Origin: Lycorma delicatula
Lineage: Eukaryota > Arthropoda > Insecta > Hemiptera > Fulgoridae
Reading direction: 5' to 3'
NCBI RefSeq assembly: GCF_047948215.1
Contig: NC_134460.1
Span: forward strand, 123,703,324 to 123,767,323
DNA: 64,000 bases
Below, piece after piece: positions 11,872-23,869 of the stretch. The position numbers and the translations under genes were made by a program. The first letter of the stretch is position 1. Every line of letters starts with the position of its first letter. The notes beneath the pieces were generated by a model. That model worked only from the letters and a program-made list of their open reading frames with translations. It searched no databases and was not told the origin of the DNA.

Positions 11872-11985
11872 TTATTTTTGTGAATCTTGTTATTAATTTT
11901 TTTTTCTTCCTGGTGAGAAGGAATGCCATTATTACACACTGAGTATCGGATTCGCAAACAGGTTCCGCTAAATGTAGTTAAAGTG
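11872..11985. repeat. Dispersed repeat, copy 2 (partner 6299-6415)
   Basis: Shares about 115 bases with 6299-6415. The minus-strand open frame at 11721-11957 overlaps it and is Asn/Ile/Lys-rich; I consider it non-coding. Its end runs into the palindrome at 11967-12077. Confidence 0.6.
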
Positions 11986-12077
11986 CGTATACGTACGTAT
12001 AAGTACGTCTACGTATGTGTACTTTATGTGTACGAATGTGTACGTATATACGTACGTGTACTTTAACTACATCTAGC
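11967..12077. repeat. Imperfect 111-bp palindrome
   Basis: The left arm 'gctaaatgtagttaaagt' is the reverse complement of the right arm 'actttaactacatctagc' with one mismatch. Between them lie alternating 'gtacgta' and 'tacgtac' stretches that can also pair. The left arm is part of the 11872-11985 repeat. Confidence 0.65.
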
Positions 12078-13195
12078 ATCTAATTTTATTTTTCTCTAAT
12101 ACATCATCTTTTTTCATCTAATACATCTAATTTTATTCATTCGTCATTTCGCTTTGACGTGACAGTAATTAATTCATAATTTTCTTTAAAAAAAAGAAAA
12201 AATGGAAAAATTATTCCCTAGGTTGCTATTGACAACAGAAAATGACTTTAAATTGTTTTTAATGCATTATATTAAAAGCAATTTTATTTTATTTACCGAA
12301 TGAAATACTTAAATGTTATATGTGTGAATCTTCATGTATAATCTTTAGAATACTGATGTGTCAAGAAGAACTAAACTGAATAATAATGGGTAGTCTTTTT
12401 GAGGTTCGTAGTATCGCTGCTCTCATGGTGTCTATGTTCTGCAAGTGCTGAGTGCAACGTTTTGAAACCAGCTTTCAGCATCTACGCAGTAATGTTATCT
12501 GTTGGTTAAACATTCCCACTTTTCATTAACTTTATAGTCTAGCCTGTATTATATATATATAATTATTATTGGTATATTTTAATGCAAAAAGCTATTATTC
12601 TTTTTAAATAAGAGTTAAAGAAAAAGAATGTAAACAACATGAAAATAAATTAAAATGAAATTGTTTTTCAACAAAAATCCATTAAAAGTTATAAATCCTA
12701 CACTAAAAATTTTGTTTTTCATAAGCACTTTAAAAAAAATATCAACTTTCTACAAATATTATTTTATTCACAATAATAATTACTAACCATAGGAAGGTAA
12801 TGGACTAATTTTAAGGAAGCTCTTCAACTGCAATTGGCCACAATCGGAAGAGTATGGCATTTATATACGTTTATTATCGTCAAAGGGCTAATCGTAATTG
12901 ATCAGTTCAACTGTTAATTAATTATTATAATGAACAATTGGAGTCTAATATTAAAAAATAATAAATTACTACTTACTTTTAATTATTAAATTCACCCGTG
13001 CTGTAGAATTATTTATTCCATTAAATTAATTATATTTTCGTATTTTTTAAATATACTATATAAAATAGTGAAAATAAGAGTAAACAAAATATTTAATCAG
13101 TAATTAAAAAAAAAATTATTTGATTAACAAAAATTTTAGCGTACATTTTTTAATAGTTTGATAAAATTTAAAATGATTGTCATCGTACTTTCTTT
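12078..13195. other. No gene recognised
   Basis: AT-rich sequence with no open frame of interest and no repeat I can match elsewhere in the window. Confidence 0.4.
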
Positions 13196-13856
13196 AAAAT
13201 ATTTGTAAATATATATAAATCAGATATGGTCACTACATAACTTACTTGAACGGCTATTAAATTATTTAAACACATTTTTTGCTGAACTTCATTTAAACCT
13301 ATTTCATTTAAATTGAGATACGATCCTCCAACTCTTTAATAAAGAATTTTTTTACATTTTTTATTTTTTTTTTTAATACAATCATAGGTTAATAATTGTT
13401 AATAAATCAATATATTTGAAATAAAAAAAAGAAATGAAGTCGGATTCGAACCGACGTGCCTTTCCCTTCCCACAAATATTTCATTAATAGAAATTCTATT
13501 TGGCTCTAACTCTGGAACCAATGAAAATAATTACCAATTATGAAATGTTGTTGAAAAACTCTCAATAATGGCTTATTACTGCAATTAAGAAAAAGTTCAA
13601 CAAATTTGGATTTTGGGCTTTTTTGCGATTGCAATCAAAAAGGGAGGTGCACAACTAGATGTTACAACACTGCTAAATCCAAAATTTCAACATTCTACTC
13701 CTAATCGTTTTTTAGTTATGCGAGATGCAAACGCACAGACTTCACGCCGAAAATAATTAAAATTGATTCAGGAATGATCAAAATGGATATTGAAATCTGA
13801 TAACCGAAATGTTTCGCGATCACAATAATTCCTTTACTTCATACAAGTAAGGAAAA
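13196..13856 (-). repeat. Hairpin-ended repeat, copy 1
   Basis: The core at 13434-13856 matches 42598-43046, 57620-58050 and, in the opposite direction, 44079-44528. On the minus strand it starts with a decayed hairpin sequence (plus: 'tcctttacttcatacaagta'), continues with 'tcgcataactaaaaaacg' style and 'gttgtaacatctagttgtgc', then 'ggttccagagttagagcc', and ends with a tRNA T-arm-like 'cggttcgaatccgacttc' and a T-run. The outer portion (13196-13433) contains the extension shared with 41930-41990, 44529-45060 and 55905-56010. No protein is encoded. Confidence 0.75.
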
Positions 13857-13859
13857 AAA

Positions 13860-15050
13860 TAATATAATACACTAATATATAATTAAATATACCAATTAAG
13901 CGTAAATCTATTTATACTACATTATCTTATATGTCAAAATTACAACTTGTTAAATTTTCTTTTTAAAACCAAATTATCAAGAATATGAATATATATATAT
14001 ATAAAATTTTAAAGGTTTACTATTGGAGCTAGGTAACACACCGTGACAAGATATTCTTGTACCGTAGCCCTCTCTTTGCATTTTTACTTGTTCTATATAT
14101 TACGCATCTTATACAACGCAATTTTCTTTTCCCTCATCCTATAACTATTTATCCCTTCCTCTTTTAGCCTTATTCTTTTTTATCCACTTTCATTTTTTTT
14201 CTTATATTATCCTTTGCTATACGTCTACTTTTCATTTTCCTTGGGGACAAAAGGTAGAACGATACGAGTAGTGAGAATGGAAAAAAAATGACGAAAGGAA
14301 AACTTATGTTACATGAATAGAATTTTTACCCTGAAGTCAATGCATTATTGGTGTATGAACGTTTTTTCATTCAAAAATATACCATCGGCATGCTTCAATG
14401 ATGCATTGCAAAATAAACTATGAATATAGATTAAAAAGAATATACATTTAAAATAAATATCTTTAACATACACAAGAATTTTTGAATTAATATTCTGTAC
14501 GCCTTAAATTTGTGAATTATATCAAGAAATTTCTTTTTAATTTTAAGTTTTTATAATGATTCGTCTGAAAATTTTTAATAACAAAATAACAGTGTAATTA
14601 GTGAAATACAAAATAAAGACTCTAAGCAACAAATTAAATGTAAATATTTTATTTACATTTTTATCAAGAGATTACAATTATTTTCATATTACTATGTTTT
14701 ACAAAATAATCTTTGGTAACAGATATAAAACTGTTTCCATATTTTTACAAAAAGATATATACGACAAATGTTTAATATAATTATTTAATTCAAATTTAAA
14801 AAAAAATATTTTATAATTATGTTTGTTCTACGAAATAGTTTTACTGTTTAGTTTCAATTTATTACAATTACTTATTTTTGTTTTAATACGTATTTTTATT
14901 AATATTTATAATACATTTGTAAAAATAATAATATCATATTGTAGCATATTTCTAGAGTCAATGTCTTTAGCTAACATTTGTTGATTGTTTGATTCATTTT
15001 ATTAAACTATACTTCCCTATTATGTTTCTACAGGTATAGTGTATTTTTAC
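13860..15050. other. No gene recognised
   Basis: AT-rich; short TA run near 13989-14001. A C/T-rich stretch at 14085-14240 has no evident repeat partner. Confidence 0.4.
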
Positions 15051-15250
15051 TTTCCCACCTAGCGCTGTAGCAGAGCTATAGTTATAGAAGGGATACTAAG
15101 GTAATCGGTCCAACTTGGGAATATGGTGTTTTCACCAGATCTTTACGTTTTGACGTCTATTTAAATGAATAATATTTAAGTGGCCGCTAGAACTGTCACA
15201 CCCGCGCGAATGAAATACGATATGCGCGCGCGCGCTTTAGTTAAAATCAT
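15051..15250. other. GC-richer patch with alternating CG run
   Basis: The segment is less AT-rich than its surroundings and includes 'cccacctagcgctgtagc', 'gtggccgctagaactgtcac' and an alternating run 'tgcgcgcgcgcgc' near 15224-15236. I cannot assign it to a gene or to a repeat seen elsewhere in this window; an old transposon end is the likeliest explanation. Confidence 0.35.
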
Positions 15251-16275
<1,025 letters not shown>

Positions 16276-18685
16276 GATAAAAAATAATAAATTTTTAGTT
16301 TATTTATATTTTTTGACAAGAAATTTCGGTTGTATTTTTTACTGATGATATAAATTACCAGGGTAATTTCCATAATTTAAGGAGTTACTCAAAAGCCATC
16401 AGTTATTATTATTTTAGAATACAAGGAAACTGCAAACCAAATTTCACAAATTTCAGTTATTTATAGAAATCGTTTTGTTTAAGATTGTATCAGATTAGAT
16501 CTGATAAATCTTATATACAAAACTTCAGTTTTGTGGTTTTTTAATATGGTACAGCTGTATTACCTGGAACCTAGGAACTTTTTTATTTTTTTTCCCGTTG
16601 CTTGAAAGGAACATTACATACTTTTTATTAGTTCGGTTCAATTTATTTAAAAACATAAATTTTAGTTACAGGACTATTTTCGATTTATTTATGCAGTCAA
16701 GACGCATACAAATTATATATTCTACATCGGTTTCCTAAAGTTAACGATAAAAGTTTGAAGATACAATTATATGGATATAACATTAATAAAAAACAATAAA
16801 ATCATTTTTTAATTTTTAACATAAGAAGTGAGAAAATTAGGATCAATCTAGCCTACAGTAAAACAAAGATCGCTTATTTTTACTACATCAGCTTATCAGA
16901 ATCTGACTAATGAACCTATTAATAAAATATGATAGTTTTATAGTAAACAGAAAGTTAAAAAACAACTGAATGTTTTTTATTTAAATTTAAATAAATTGTG
17001 AATTTAAATAAGAAAATTCTATGCAAAATATTTCGTCTTAAAGGTTCTTAACCGATATCTAGGATAATTCTATTCCCCAAGCAATTTCGCTCAGACCATA
17101 GTCTACATTTTGTTAATATTAATATTTCTATACAACCAGAAAACTTTGATCTTTCATAAAACATCACAACTGTAGCAGAAAATCGTATATAAGATTATAT
17201 TAAAATTAATAACTTTTTAACTATTGTAACAATAGTTAATATTTTTTTTTTGAGGAATGTATTAAAATTAATTACTTTTTAAATATTCTAACAATAATTC
17301 ATCATGTAATATCTTAAGAGACGTTTTTGCTTTATTTTGATTTTGTTTTTTATTTTACTAAACTCTTTCAACTCTTTTGTAACAACGAAATAAAAGTATA
17401 TTTATAAATTACACAGTTATTCAGTTCTGAAAATTGTAAAACTTCATTTAGTTAAAGTAGAAACCTGTATAGCTCTACAAAACAAGGAAAGTTTTAGATT
17501 ATCTTTACATGTAAGTTTGAAAATTTTTAATTTTTATTTTATTTTAAACTGTTAAAATATTTGTATTTTAATTTAAAAAAATTGTTCGATCAATTTATGA
17601 GTTTGTGTAGAATGAAAAGTTTGTAAAACTATTCTTTATGCTATAATGAATTGTTTAAAAATTATAGTAATGTTAAATGATTCAGAAAATTATTTCAATA
17701 TGTGTATAATATTTGTACCTATACAAAGAAAATTTTAAATTATCAAAGGACACATCACTACAAATATTAAAGTCAAGAATTATTTTTTTCTTTATATAAT
17801 TTTTTAAATTTATTTCATTTAAAAAAATTCTGACGTGGACACCTCATAACTTCCTTATACGCCTATTAAATTGCATATACACATATTTTTTTTTAAAATG
17901 AAAAGTACATAAGATTTTATTTCATTAATAACCTCTGATTCTACATCTTACAGCAGTTTCACTGTGTATAATAGAGGCGCCTTGGTTTGCAAAAAAACAG
18001 TGAAATATAGGAATATTTAGGTTAACGATACGTCCGAGAAGAAATACAATGTTTCATTTCGAAGTACGAACTGCGGCTTAAAAACGACATAAATCACTTA
18101 GCTTTGAACCTCCTAGACAACGGGGATAATGTTAGAAGATTAAAACGGTTACACGTTCTGGACCTTAGTGACTCTGTAGTGTCTTAAGTGTAACTTCAAC
18201 TTTGAGTGCTGTGCATTATCTCTTTGATTTTTATTTTCAAATTTATTGCGTATTTTTTTCTTTTTTTTATTGTTTCATCGTTTTTCTTACTATTAATGAC
18301 TTCTTTTATTTTTATTGTTCTACTGTTAGGTGTTATATGTTCATAATTACTTAGTGTATGATGTGCTGCTTGTCACAAAAATTCTTTATAATACTAGCGT
18401 GTAATTCATTATGAGTTTCGCTGGGAACTCCTTTTTATCATGTAATTGCGAGTGGTGGTTAAATTTACATAAGGTAATAAAAATGTAATCGACTGTAAAT
18501 ATACTTTGAAATTATTAAAAAAAAATTATGAGTCTACATTAAAAAGTAAAAAAACATTTATGGCTATACTTTTACCTTCTAATGATTTAATATTTCCGTA
18601 GAATCTAAAACACTTTAGGGGGTAGCATTCCAGAAATTCTAAGTTGTGAAATGACCATCGAAAAAACCATGAAAAAAGAAAAAAG
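16276..18685. other. No gene recognised; one repeat fragment
   Basis: AT-rich. The portion at 17815-17960 ('gtggacacctcataacttcc', 'cctattaaattgcatatac', 'aaaatgaaaagtacat') is a fragment of the extension of the hairpin-ended repeat family. No exon is supported. Confidence 0.45.
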
Positions 18686-18689
18686 CTGA

Positions 18690-18830
18690 CAATAAAGTTG
18701 TTGTACTTTCCTGGCATTAGTTATTTATTTTCATACAGTAGATAAATAATGATAGAATGAATAATGTCTAAAAAATTCAAAAAAATCGAAATTTTTTAAA
18801 CTTTGATCGGCATACAACCTACCACGCATA
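18690..18830 (+). repeat. Dispersed repeat, copy 1 (partner 20255-20400)
   Basis: Both copies contain 'tactttcctggcatta', 'ttatttatt', then about 60 bases later an 'aaaaaatcga.attttt.aaact' block. The 63-codon minus open frame at 18526-18717 overlaps the start and is not convincing. Confidence 0.55.
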
Positions 18831-18951
18831 GGAAGACAAAAAAAATTGTTTAAAAAATATTTAATAAAAATATTTTTTCTATTTCGGAAGGAGATATTTT
18901 GGAGCAAAATCTTTTTTTTTAAATGGTAAGATAAGAATCATTTCAGTACGC

Positions 18952-18983
18952 ATTAAACTCAGTACGCATGTACTGAGTTTAAT
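18952..18983. repeat. Perfect 14-bp inverted repeat, 4-nt loop
   Basis: 'attaaactcagtac' at 18952-18965 and 'gtactgagtttaat' at 18970-18983 flank 'gcat'. There is no T-run or gene nearby that would make it a terminator. Confidence 0.9.
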
Positions 18984-19039
18984 ATAAAGTGAGTAATGTT
19001 TGTGAAATTTTAAGAAAATTGACCCCAAAGAAATCAACT

Positions 19040-19215
19040 ACCTCACCCCATGAGATGTTAACACCAAACTTTTACCAACAAATTGCCCTATACATATGAG
19101 TCTCTATGCCGAATTTCATCAAAATCAGTTTATCCAGTTAAAATTTATTAAGCTTCAAACACGCTAATAAACGTATGTACGAAATTCGTATATACGTACA
19201 AACATTACCCCCTTT
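19040..19215 (+). repeat. RTE-like LINE 3' tail fragment
   Basis: The phrase 'gccgaatttcatcaaaatca' followed by 'gtttatccagtt' and later 'gtacaaacatta' has the layout of RTE-type LINE tails. There is no coding part. It differs from the 718/60546 family. Confidence 0.4.
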
Positions 19216-20254
19216 TATTTGTTTTTTTGGGGTCCCTGGGATATGAATGTCGATAAATAAAAAAAACAGGTACCCATTTTTTGACTGATTACGATATTTT
19301 CCTCCCTGCAGCCTAGCTCTATTGCTATGACACCAGAAAAGTAAAATCTTTTCCGAAGATCACCGAAGTTAACAAACCTGGATGAAGTTCACTCAATGCT
19401 GTTAGTCTTTATATTGTTACACGAGTAGTGACCGTAGCAATCGATAACTCTTAAACAAGATAAGAAATCTGTATAAATTTATCATCATTCTTTTTGAATA
19501 TAAATCGCTGTACTCAGAAGCAGTTGTGTTTACTTATATTGAAATTATTTAAGTTGAGTAAGGTAATTTAATTTTATAGGTCAGTTAAGGAAGATTCTAA
19601 TATAACTTCAAGTACACTTTAATGAAAGCTTTACTCGAGAGGTTATGATAAAGTTCGTTAATACCTATAAACAATAATGTGATGAAATTGAATTAGTCTT
19701 TAATTATAAGTTTAGTCCTTAATTACTTCTCCTTAATCATCGATAATTTAATAAGCAAATAGTTTCCTGTTATCGAAATACAATGTAAAGATATGATGCA
19801 TTAAATTTTAAACATTTTAACTAAGATTATTACTAACATCAAAGCACATTCTAATCAACAGCATATTACTGATTTAATATTAAACATATTTTATAACGAT
19901 ATTCCAAAAAATTAATAAAGAATATTATAATAAATAAAATTTTATCCCAAACTTACTTATATTACTGGATTTTTTTTTATCAATGACTCGACCAAAAATT
20001 AATTTTATAATAGAAATAAATGGAGGCTTCGATTAAAAATTTAATTATAAATATAATAAATATTTTATTCTAATCGATACATAAAAATGCATTAAACAGA
20101 TCACGTCAGGAATGTGTATGTATACTATTCTACTGAAAATTAAAAGAAATCCCCAAGCATTTACCTGGATGGATTATAGAAACCTGTGGTAAAACCTTAT
20201 TCAGAACTGGATCACAGCGTAATTAATTAATTATAAATAAAAAGCTATCAGCGA

Positions 20255-20400
20255 ATTTGTAATACTTTCCTGGCATTATTTATTTATTATTATCTGGTGA
20301 AAAAATTATGATACTTGAAAATAAACCAAAAAAGTTTTAAGAAATTCAAAAAATCGATATTTTTAAACTTCAATCGACTTCCTTGTCCCCAAAGTATTTT
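20255..20400 (+). repeat. Dispersed repeat, copy 2 (partner 18690-18830)
   Basis: See the first copy for shared blocks. A further stretch just upstream (20060-20110, 'ttattctaatcgatacat', 'aacagatcacgtcagga') resembles 36957-37005, indicating a longer family. Confidence 0.5.
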
Positions 20401-20532
20401 TTATAGTCACTTGCACTAAATGTACTTGTAAAAATGGGATATCGATTTTTTACAAATCTTTTCGATTTAGGGTCAAATTAGTACACCTAGACCAAAAGAA
20501 TATCTGTAAGTATTCATGATTTTCCACACATA

Positions 20533-20571
20533 TGTTCATTGTCCTCACATTCATCACGAGGACAATGAACA
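20533..20571. repeat. 14-bp inverted repeat bordering a GC-rich module
   Basis: 'tgttcattgtcctc' (20533-20546) and 'gaggacaatgaaca' (20558-20571) are exact reverse complements with an 11-nt loop. It marks the abrupt change from AT-rich DNA to the GC-rich module that begins at about 20572. Confidence 0.9.
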
Positions 20572-20840
20572 GTGTGGGAGTCCAGGAGACGGAGCCCTCT
20601 GGGTAGACTGGAATGGCGACCGAAACGAGCTCTGCGGGTGTCCAAGGCGCCGTCCCCCTGCAACACGAGAATGGCGAGCGAAACAAGCTCTGCGGCCCTG
20701 GGGTAGGCCTTTTGGCCCCGAAAGGTCCTGAGCCCGGGGCCCCAGAACCCCTGAGTTGGCCCCGGGATTTACCTGGGCTGACCGGTCCGTCTTGCCAGTA
20801 CCTGGCCCTGAGGGTTCAGGTACTGGCAAGACGGACCGGT
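20572..20840 (+). repeat. GC-rich module, copy 1 (partner 48010-48262)
   Basis: Strongly GC-rich in an AT-rich setting. It contains two related internal units: 'gaatggcgaccgaaacgagc' followed by 'tctgcgg' (about 20610-20637) and 'gaatggcgagcgaaacaagc' followed by 'tctgcgg' (about 20669-20696). The copy at 48010-48262 has the same two-unit layout. Open frames on both strands (20554-20843) simply reflect the lack of stops in GC-rich DNA. Class unknown. Confidence 0.7.
20781..20840. repeat. Perfect 23-bp hairpin, 14-nt loop
   Basis: The arm at 20781-20803 (begins 'accggtccgtcttgcc') is an exact reverse complement of 20818-20840 (ends 'ggcaagacggaccggt'). The loop 20804-20817 holds a small palindrome 'ccctgaggg'. 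Immediately downstream lies a second small stem, 'agtattc'/'gaatact' at 20842-20861. Confidence 0.97.
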
Positions 20841-20984
20841 TAGTATTCCGTAGAGAATACTTGATGAATTGAAAGTTACTTGAAATAACTTACGCGATCT
20901 ATTTTGGATAAATATTGTCATGTCTTTGCGGTAGATAGTTCCCGGGTGTGATTTTACTGACTTAGCATGGCGTATTGCTGAATT

Positions 20985-21610
20985 GGAGTGCACACTTATT
21001 AAGAGGCAAATAAGTAAATGCTGGTTGCGATCAACCTAGCTGTAAATCCAAGCGGTCCTCAAAGTTGGAGCTGAAGTGGAAGACTAGAGATTATATTCAG
21101 CTCCCGAACGGACCAGACCTGAAGTCCTCTGGGACATTACTCTCGCTAGTAGCACTCCAATCACTAATTTAATTATGATGCCGTCGTGCCATGAATTTTG
21201 GCTGAATTTAATATGCTATCATGGCACAAAGTTTTATTGCAATCCTTTATAAATTGGGTACATGCGGTTTAGGTGGTGATAGAATTGTAGAGTTGGGCGC
21301 GGGTCTTTGATCTTCCTCGTGTAGGCTGTTAGCTTAGTTACTGAGGGCTACGTGATAGAGTTAGGTGTCTGATGTCTTCTTAGAAAGCAAAATTGACTAG
21401 GGCGGAATTTACCGATGTGGATGTCTTTTGAGGCATCTCCATGGTTGACATCTCATGAGGCCGGACTGAGGACTGTGGAATGTGATCAGTTTGAGGACAA
21501 GAAGATGTCCTCCTTTTAAGCGCTCATGGCTAGGAACAGACGAGGTGGTGTAGCGACCAGACACGCTGCGAGGTTAATCTTCTTCTCCCTTGTAAGGGGG
21601 GGGGGGGATT
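20985..21610. other. Unclassified GC-richer tract ending in a G-run
   Basis: About 600 bases of moderate GC content end at a run of about a dozen G at 21597-21608. No open frame longer than 60 codons is present on either strand. It sits between the GC-rich module and the BEL/Pao gag relic, so it could be an insertion in the BEL element, part of that element's pol, or an independent repeat. I see no protein motif. Confidence 0.35.
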
Positions 21611-22511
21611 GAAATGCGGCAGATAGTTATAATTATCATCGATATTTGAATGATCTTGTTTATTGTTAGAATATTGTTTATTATTAGTGTAATATTGCTT
21701 GATCGATACCTTGGTTTATGATTTCTCAGTAATAAAATATCTTTCGATGTTCTTGTTGTATCATCTGGGTTTGTTTATGCCCAGAATAGCATGAATCATT
21801 TTAACTTTCCTTCGATTATTTTTTTTCTTCATTACATTGCCAAAACATGATATGTAAGATTGAATTCTGCCAATTTTTCTCTGCGACTGGTTCTTAGATA
21901 AACAATAAGTATTAATTTCAGAGTTATTACTTTCTAATTTAGAATCATTAAATTTGTCTATATGGATGAGTGTATTGTGTTTCTTAGCACAAATCTTACA
22001 TAGATTATTTGAATAACATTGATTAGTAGAATGGCCTTTACGCAGACAATTACAACAACATTATTTTCCAGAAAGACTTTGCGATCATCAATGGCCAAAT
22101 TTAAAAATGCCTTACATTGATAAAGTAATTACTTGAATTACAGAATGAACATTGGTTAAAGTTAAATTTTGAATAAAAACTGACATTTTTTCTATTATAT
22201 TGTTTGTTATGATTTAAAGTAAAGCATTTGATAAAAGTTTTATTTGAATTATTGTAACCATTTACCTTGACATTGTTTCCTGTATTAATAATCTTAAAGT
22301 GTTTTAATTCAATTTAGATATTCGAAATTGGACTACGATAAATTCACATGTATTAACAGGAAGTTGCATTGCTTCAAGGCTTCATCCTTCAAATAAAAAT
22401 TTAAATCATCTCTGTTATGTACTAAATCAATTAATATATTAAAATAATGCTGCCACTCTAACACATTACCTTTAAATATGGCTATATTTATAGACTGTAT
22501 TTAGTTTGTTT

Positions 22512-22524
22512 AAATATTGTATTT
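22512..22524 (+). repeat. Target-site duplication of LINE tail, left copy
   Basis: 'aaatattgtattt' is repeated exactly at 22811-22823, on either side of the inserted LINE tail. Confidence 0.85.
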
Positions 22525-22810
22525 AAACAAACGGGCCGAGACATGGAGGCCCGTTAGAGTAAAGGACATTCCCTTGGTTTTTTTTTTTAACCTCCGGATC
22601 CACCGTTAGGCATTCTTCAGAGGATGAAATGAATGATTTGTAGCGTGTGTGAAAATGCCATGCCTGACCGTGATTCAAACCCGGGACCTCCGGATGAAAG
22701 GCGAGATGCTACCACTCGCGCCACGGAGGCCGGCGAAAGGACACTCCCCTGGGCTGTGTAATACTTATCTGCAGGATCCGGTCTGGAGGAGAAGAAGAAA
22801 AAAAGAGAAA
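22525..22810 (+). repeat. 5'-truncated R1-type LINE tail split by a SINE
   Basis: Two parts (22525-22577 and 22736-22810) make a LINE 3' UTR that resembles 62405-62502: 'agagtaaaggacattccctt' then, past the SINE, 'aaaggacactcccctgg', 'ggctgtgtaatacttatc', 'ggatccggtctggaggag' and an A-rich tail. The motif 'ggctgtgtaat.ctta' also occurs in the minus-strand LINE at 6430-7400. The 13-bp duplication 'aaatattgtattt' flanks it. No coding sequence is retained. Confidence 0.8.
22578..22735 (-). repeat. tRNA-derived SINE, family 1, nested
   Basis: Read on the minus strand: 'gccggcctccgtggcgcgag', 'tggtagcatctcgcctttca' (box A region), 'ccgggtttgaatcacggtca' (box B), 'ggcatggcattttcacacac', and the tail 'ctctgaagaatgcctaacgg' with poly-A (poly-T on plus at 22578-22588). 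It is flanked by 17-bp duplications of LINE sequence at 22561-22577 and 22736-22752 (two differences). An open frame of 66 codons at 22649-22849 is accidental. Confidence 0.9.
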
Positions 22811-23422
22811 AAATATTGTATTTGGATTAATTTATTAAATGATTTTTGATTATTATGAGTATTATTTATTAAGTGTTAAAATTTGTGTTCTGTAATACAC
22901 ACAAGCCTTGTTCGACTTGTTCACGATTTAAAAATAAATCATCATCAAACTGCATTTCAATATTTGATTGAATGATGTTATCTGTCTTGCAAATCAAGAA
23001 GATTCCTTACCTTAATTTGTAAGTCAATTTTATGGTCTTGTGAGGAATCAAATTTATCAGTAAAGTTGGGAATTCTCGTTATAGAAGCCTTTACTGAACC
23101 TCTTTATCGTATTAGTTTTTCCAATTCCATAATGATATTAAATAACTTAAATTAATAATATGATATGTTAACAAATTCAATTAAATTTGAAATCAATTTA
23201 TGATATTACATAAATGATAAAACAATGTAAATTAAATGTAATAATAAATTAAGAAAAATGTTACGTAAATTACGTTGCAGATCTAGATGCTGTGAGTTCC
23301 TTTATGAAGTAGATTGTTGAATATGAAGATTCTTGAACGATTTTTCTTCAAATTGTACATTTTATCTGCAGTTGTTGTAGATTAAATGATGAATTCTTCA
23401 AAAATGTAGATTATATATATAT

Positions 23423-23440
23423 ATCCGGTCCGGAGGACCA
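23423..23440 (-). other. BEL/Pao primer-binding-site region
   Basis: On the minus strand, 'TGGTCCTCCGGACCGGAT' follows directly on the LTR end. BEL/Pao elements often carry a 'TGGTCCTTCG(A/G)RCCGGAT'-like sequence between the 5' LTR and gag. This reading agrees with the gag found next on the same strand. Confidence 0.55.
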
Positions 23441-23445
23441 AAAAA

Positions 23446-23869
23446 TATATCGATATAATATCCGTCTTGGTGTAGTAATTACTTGGTGTTAGTAATCGGT
23501 GTAGTAATTTGGTTAGGGTAATTACTCTATGTATTCACCACTGGTTCAAATAATAAATAAATATATACATTTATAACTTCGTAATTAGATATTATCCTTT
23601 AATATTTTAATGTATAACACAAGATTATATTTAAGTGTATATGATTGCTTTTAATGATTCAATAAATTACACATTATTAAAGAATGTACGTTGAGTCTAT
23701 GAAGATTGATAGAAGAAGGCTGGAAGAAGACTGCCTGAAAGTAGTGCGGAGCCGGCTTATATAATGTGTACAGAGCCGATGAATCGTCAGGAGCCAAGTG
23801 CATCCAAAAGGAGCTGTGTGAACTGTACGAAGCCGAGTGCAGCGGACAGGAGCCAAGTGTGAACTGACA
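23446..23869 (-). repeat. Probable 5' LTR of the BEL/Pao element
   Basis: On the minus strand the sequence starts around 'tgtcagttcacacttggctc' (23869), contains a TATA box 'tatataagccgg' at about 23753-23764, a GC-richer start region, and then an AT-rich part with 'attaaa' sites before 'attactacaccaagacgg' and the primer-site region. A purine-rich local repeat ('aggagccaagtg', twice) occupies the U3-like part. No second LTR was found, so the boundaries are approximate and the call depends on the adjacent primer-site motif and gag. Confidence 0.5.

Larger units (their letters stand above)
21700..23422 (-). pseudogene. BEL/Pao retrotransposon gag relic, interrupted
   Basis: Gag packages retrotransposon RNA into virus-like particles. 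On the minus strand, 22062-21960 encodes a CX2CX4HX4C knuckle ('CCNCLRKGHSTNQC') and then 'CKICAKKHNTLIH' (CX2CX3HX4H), the paired zinc fingers typical of BEL/Pao gag. The open frame runs on to a stop near 21769. Further upstream on the same strand, at about 22490-22345, 'IAIFKGNVLEWQHYFNILID' followed by 'LVHNRDDL' matches the conserved N-terminal gag segment of the family. Stops separate the two parts, and a LINE tail with a nested SINE (22525-22810) splits the N-terminal part. The first part after the primer-site region (23400-22830) is too decayed to read. No protease, reverse transcriptase or integrase is visible below 21700. Confidence 0.75.

Noticed and set aside
20554..20843. Overlapping 71-91-codon open frames in the GC-rich module
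   Set aside because: All frames are open because GC-rich DNA has few stops; the second copy does not preserve them.
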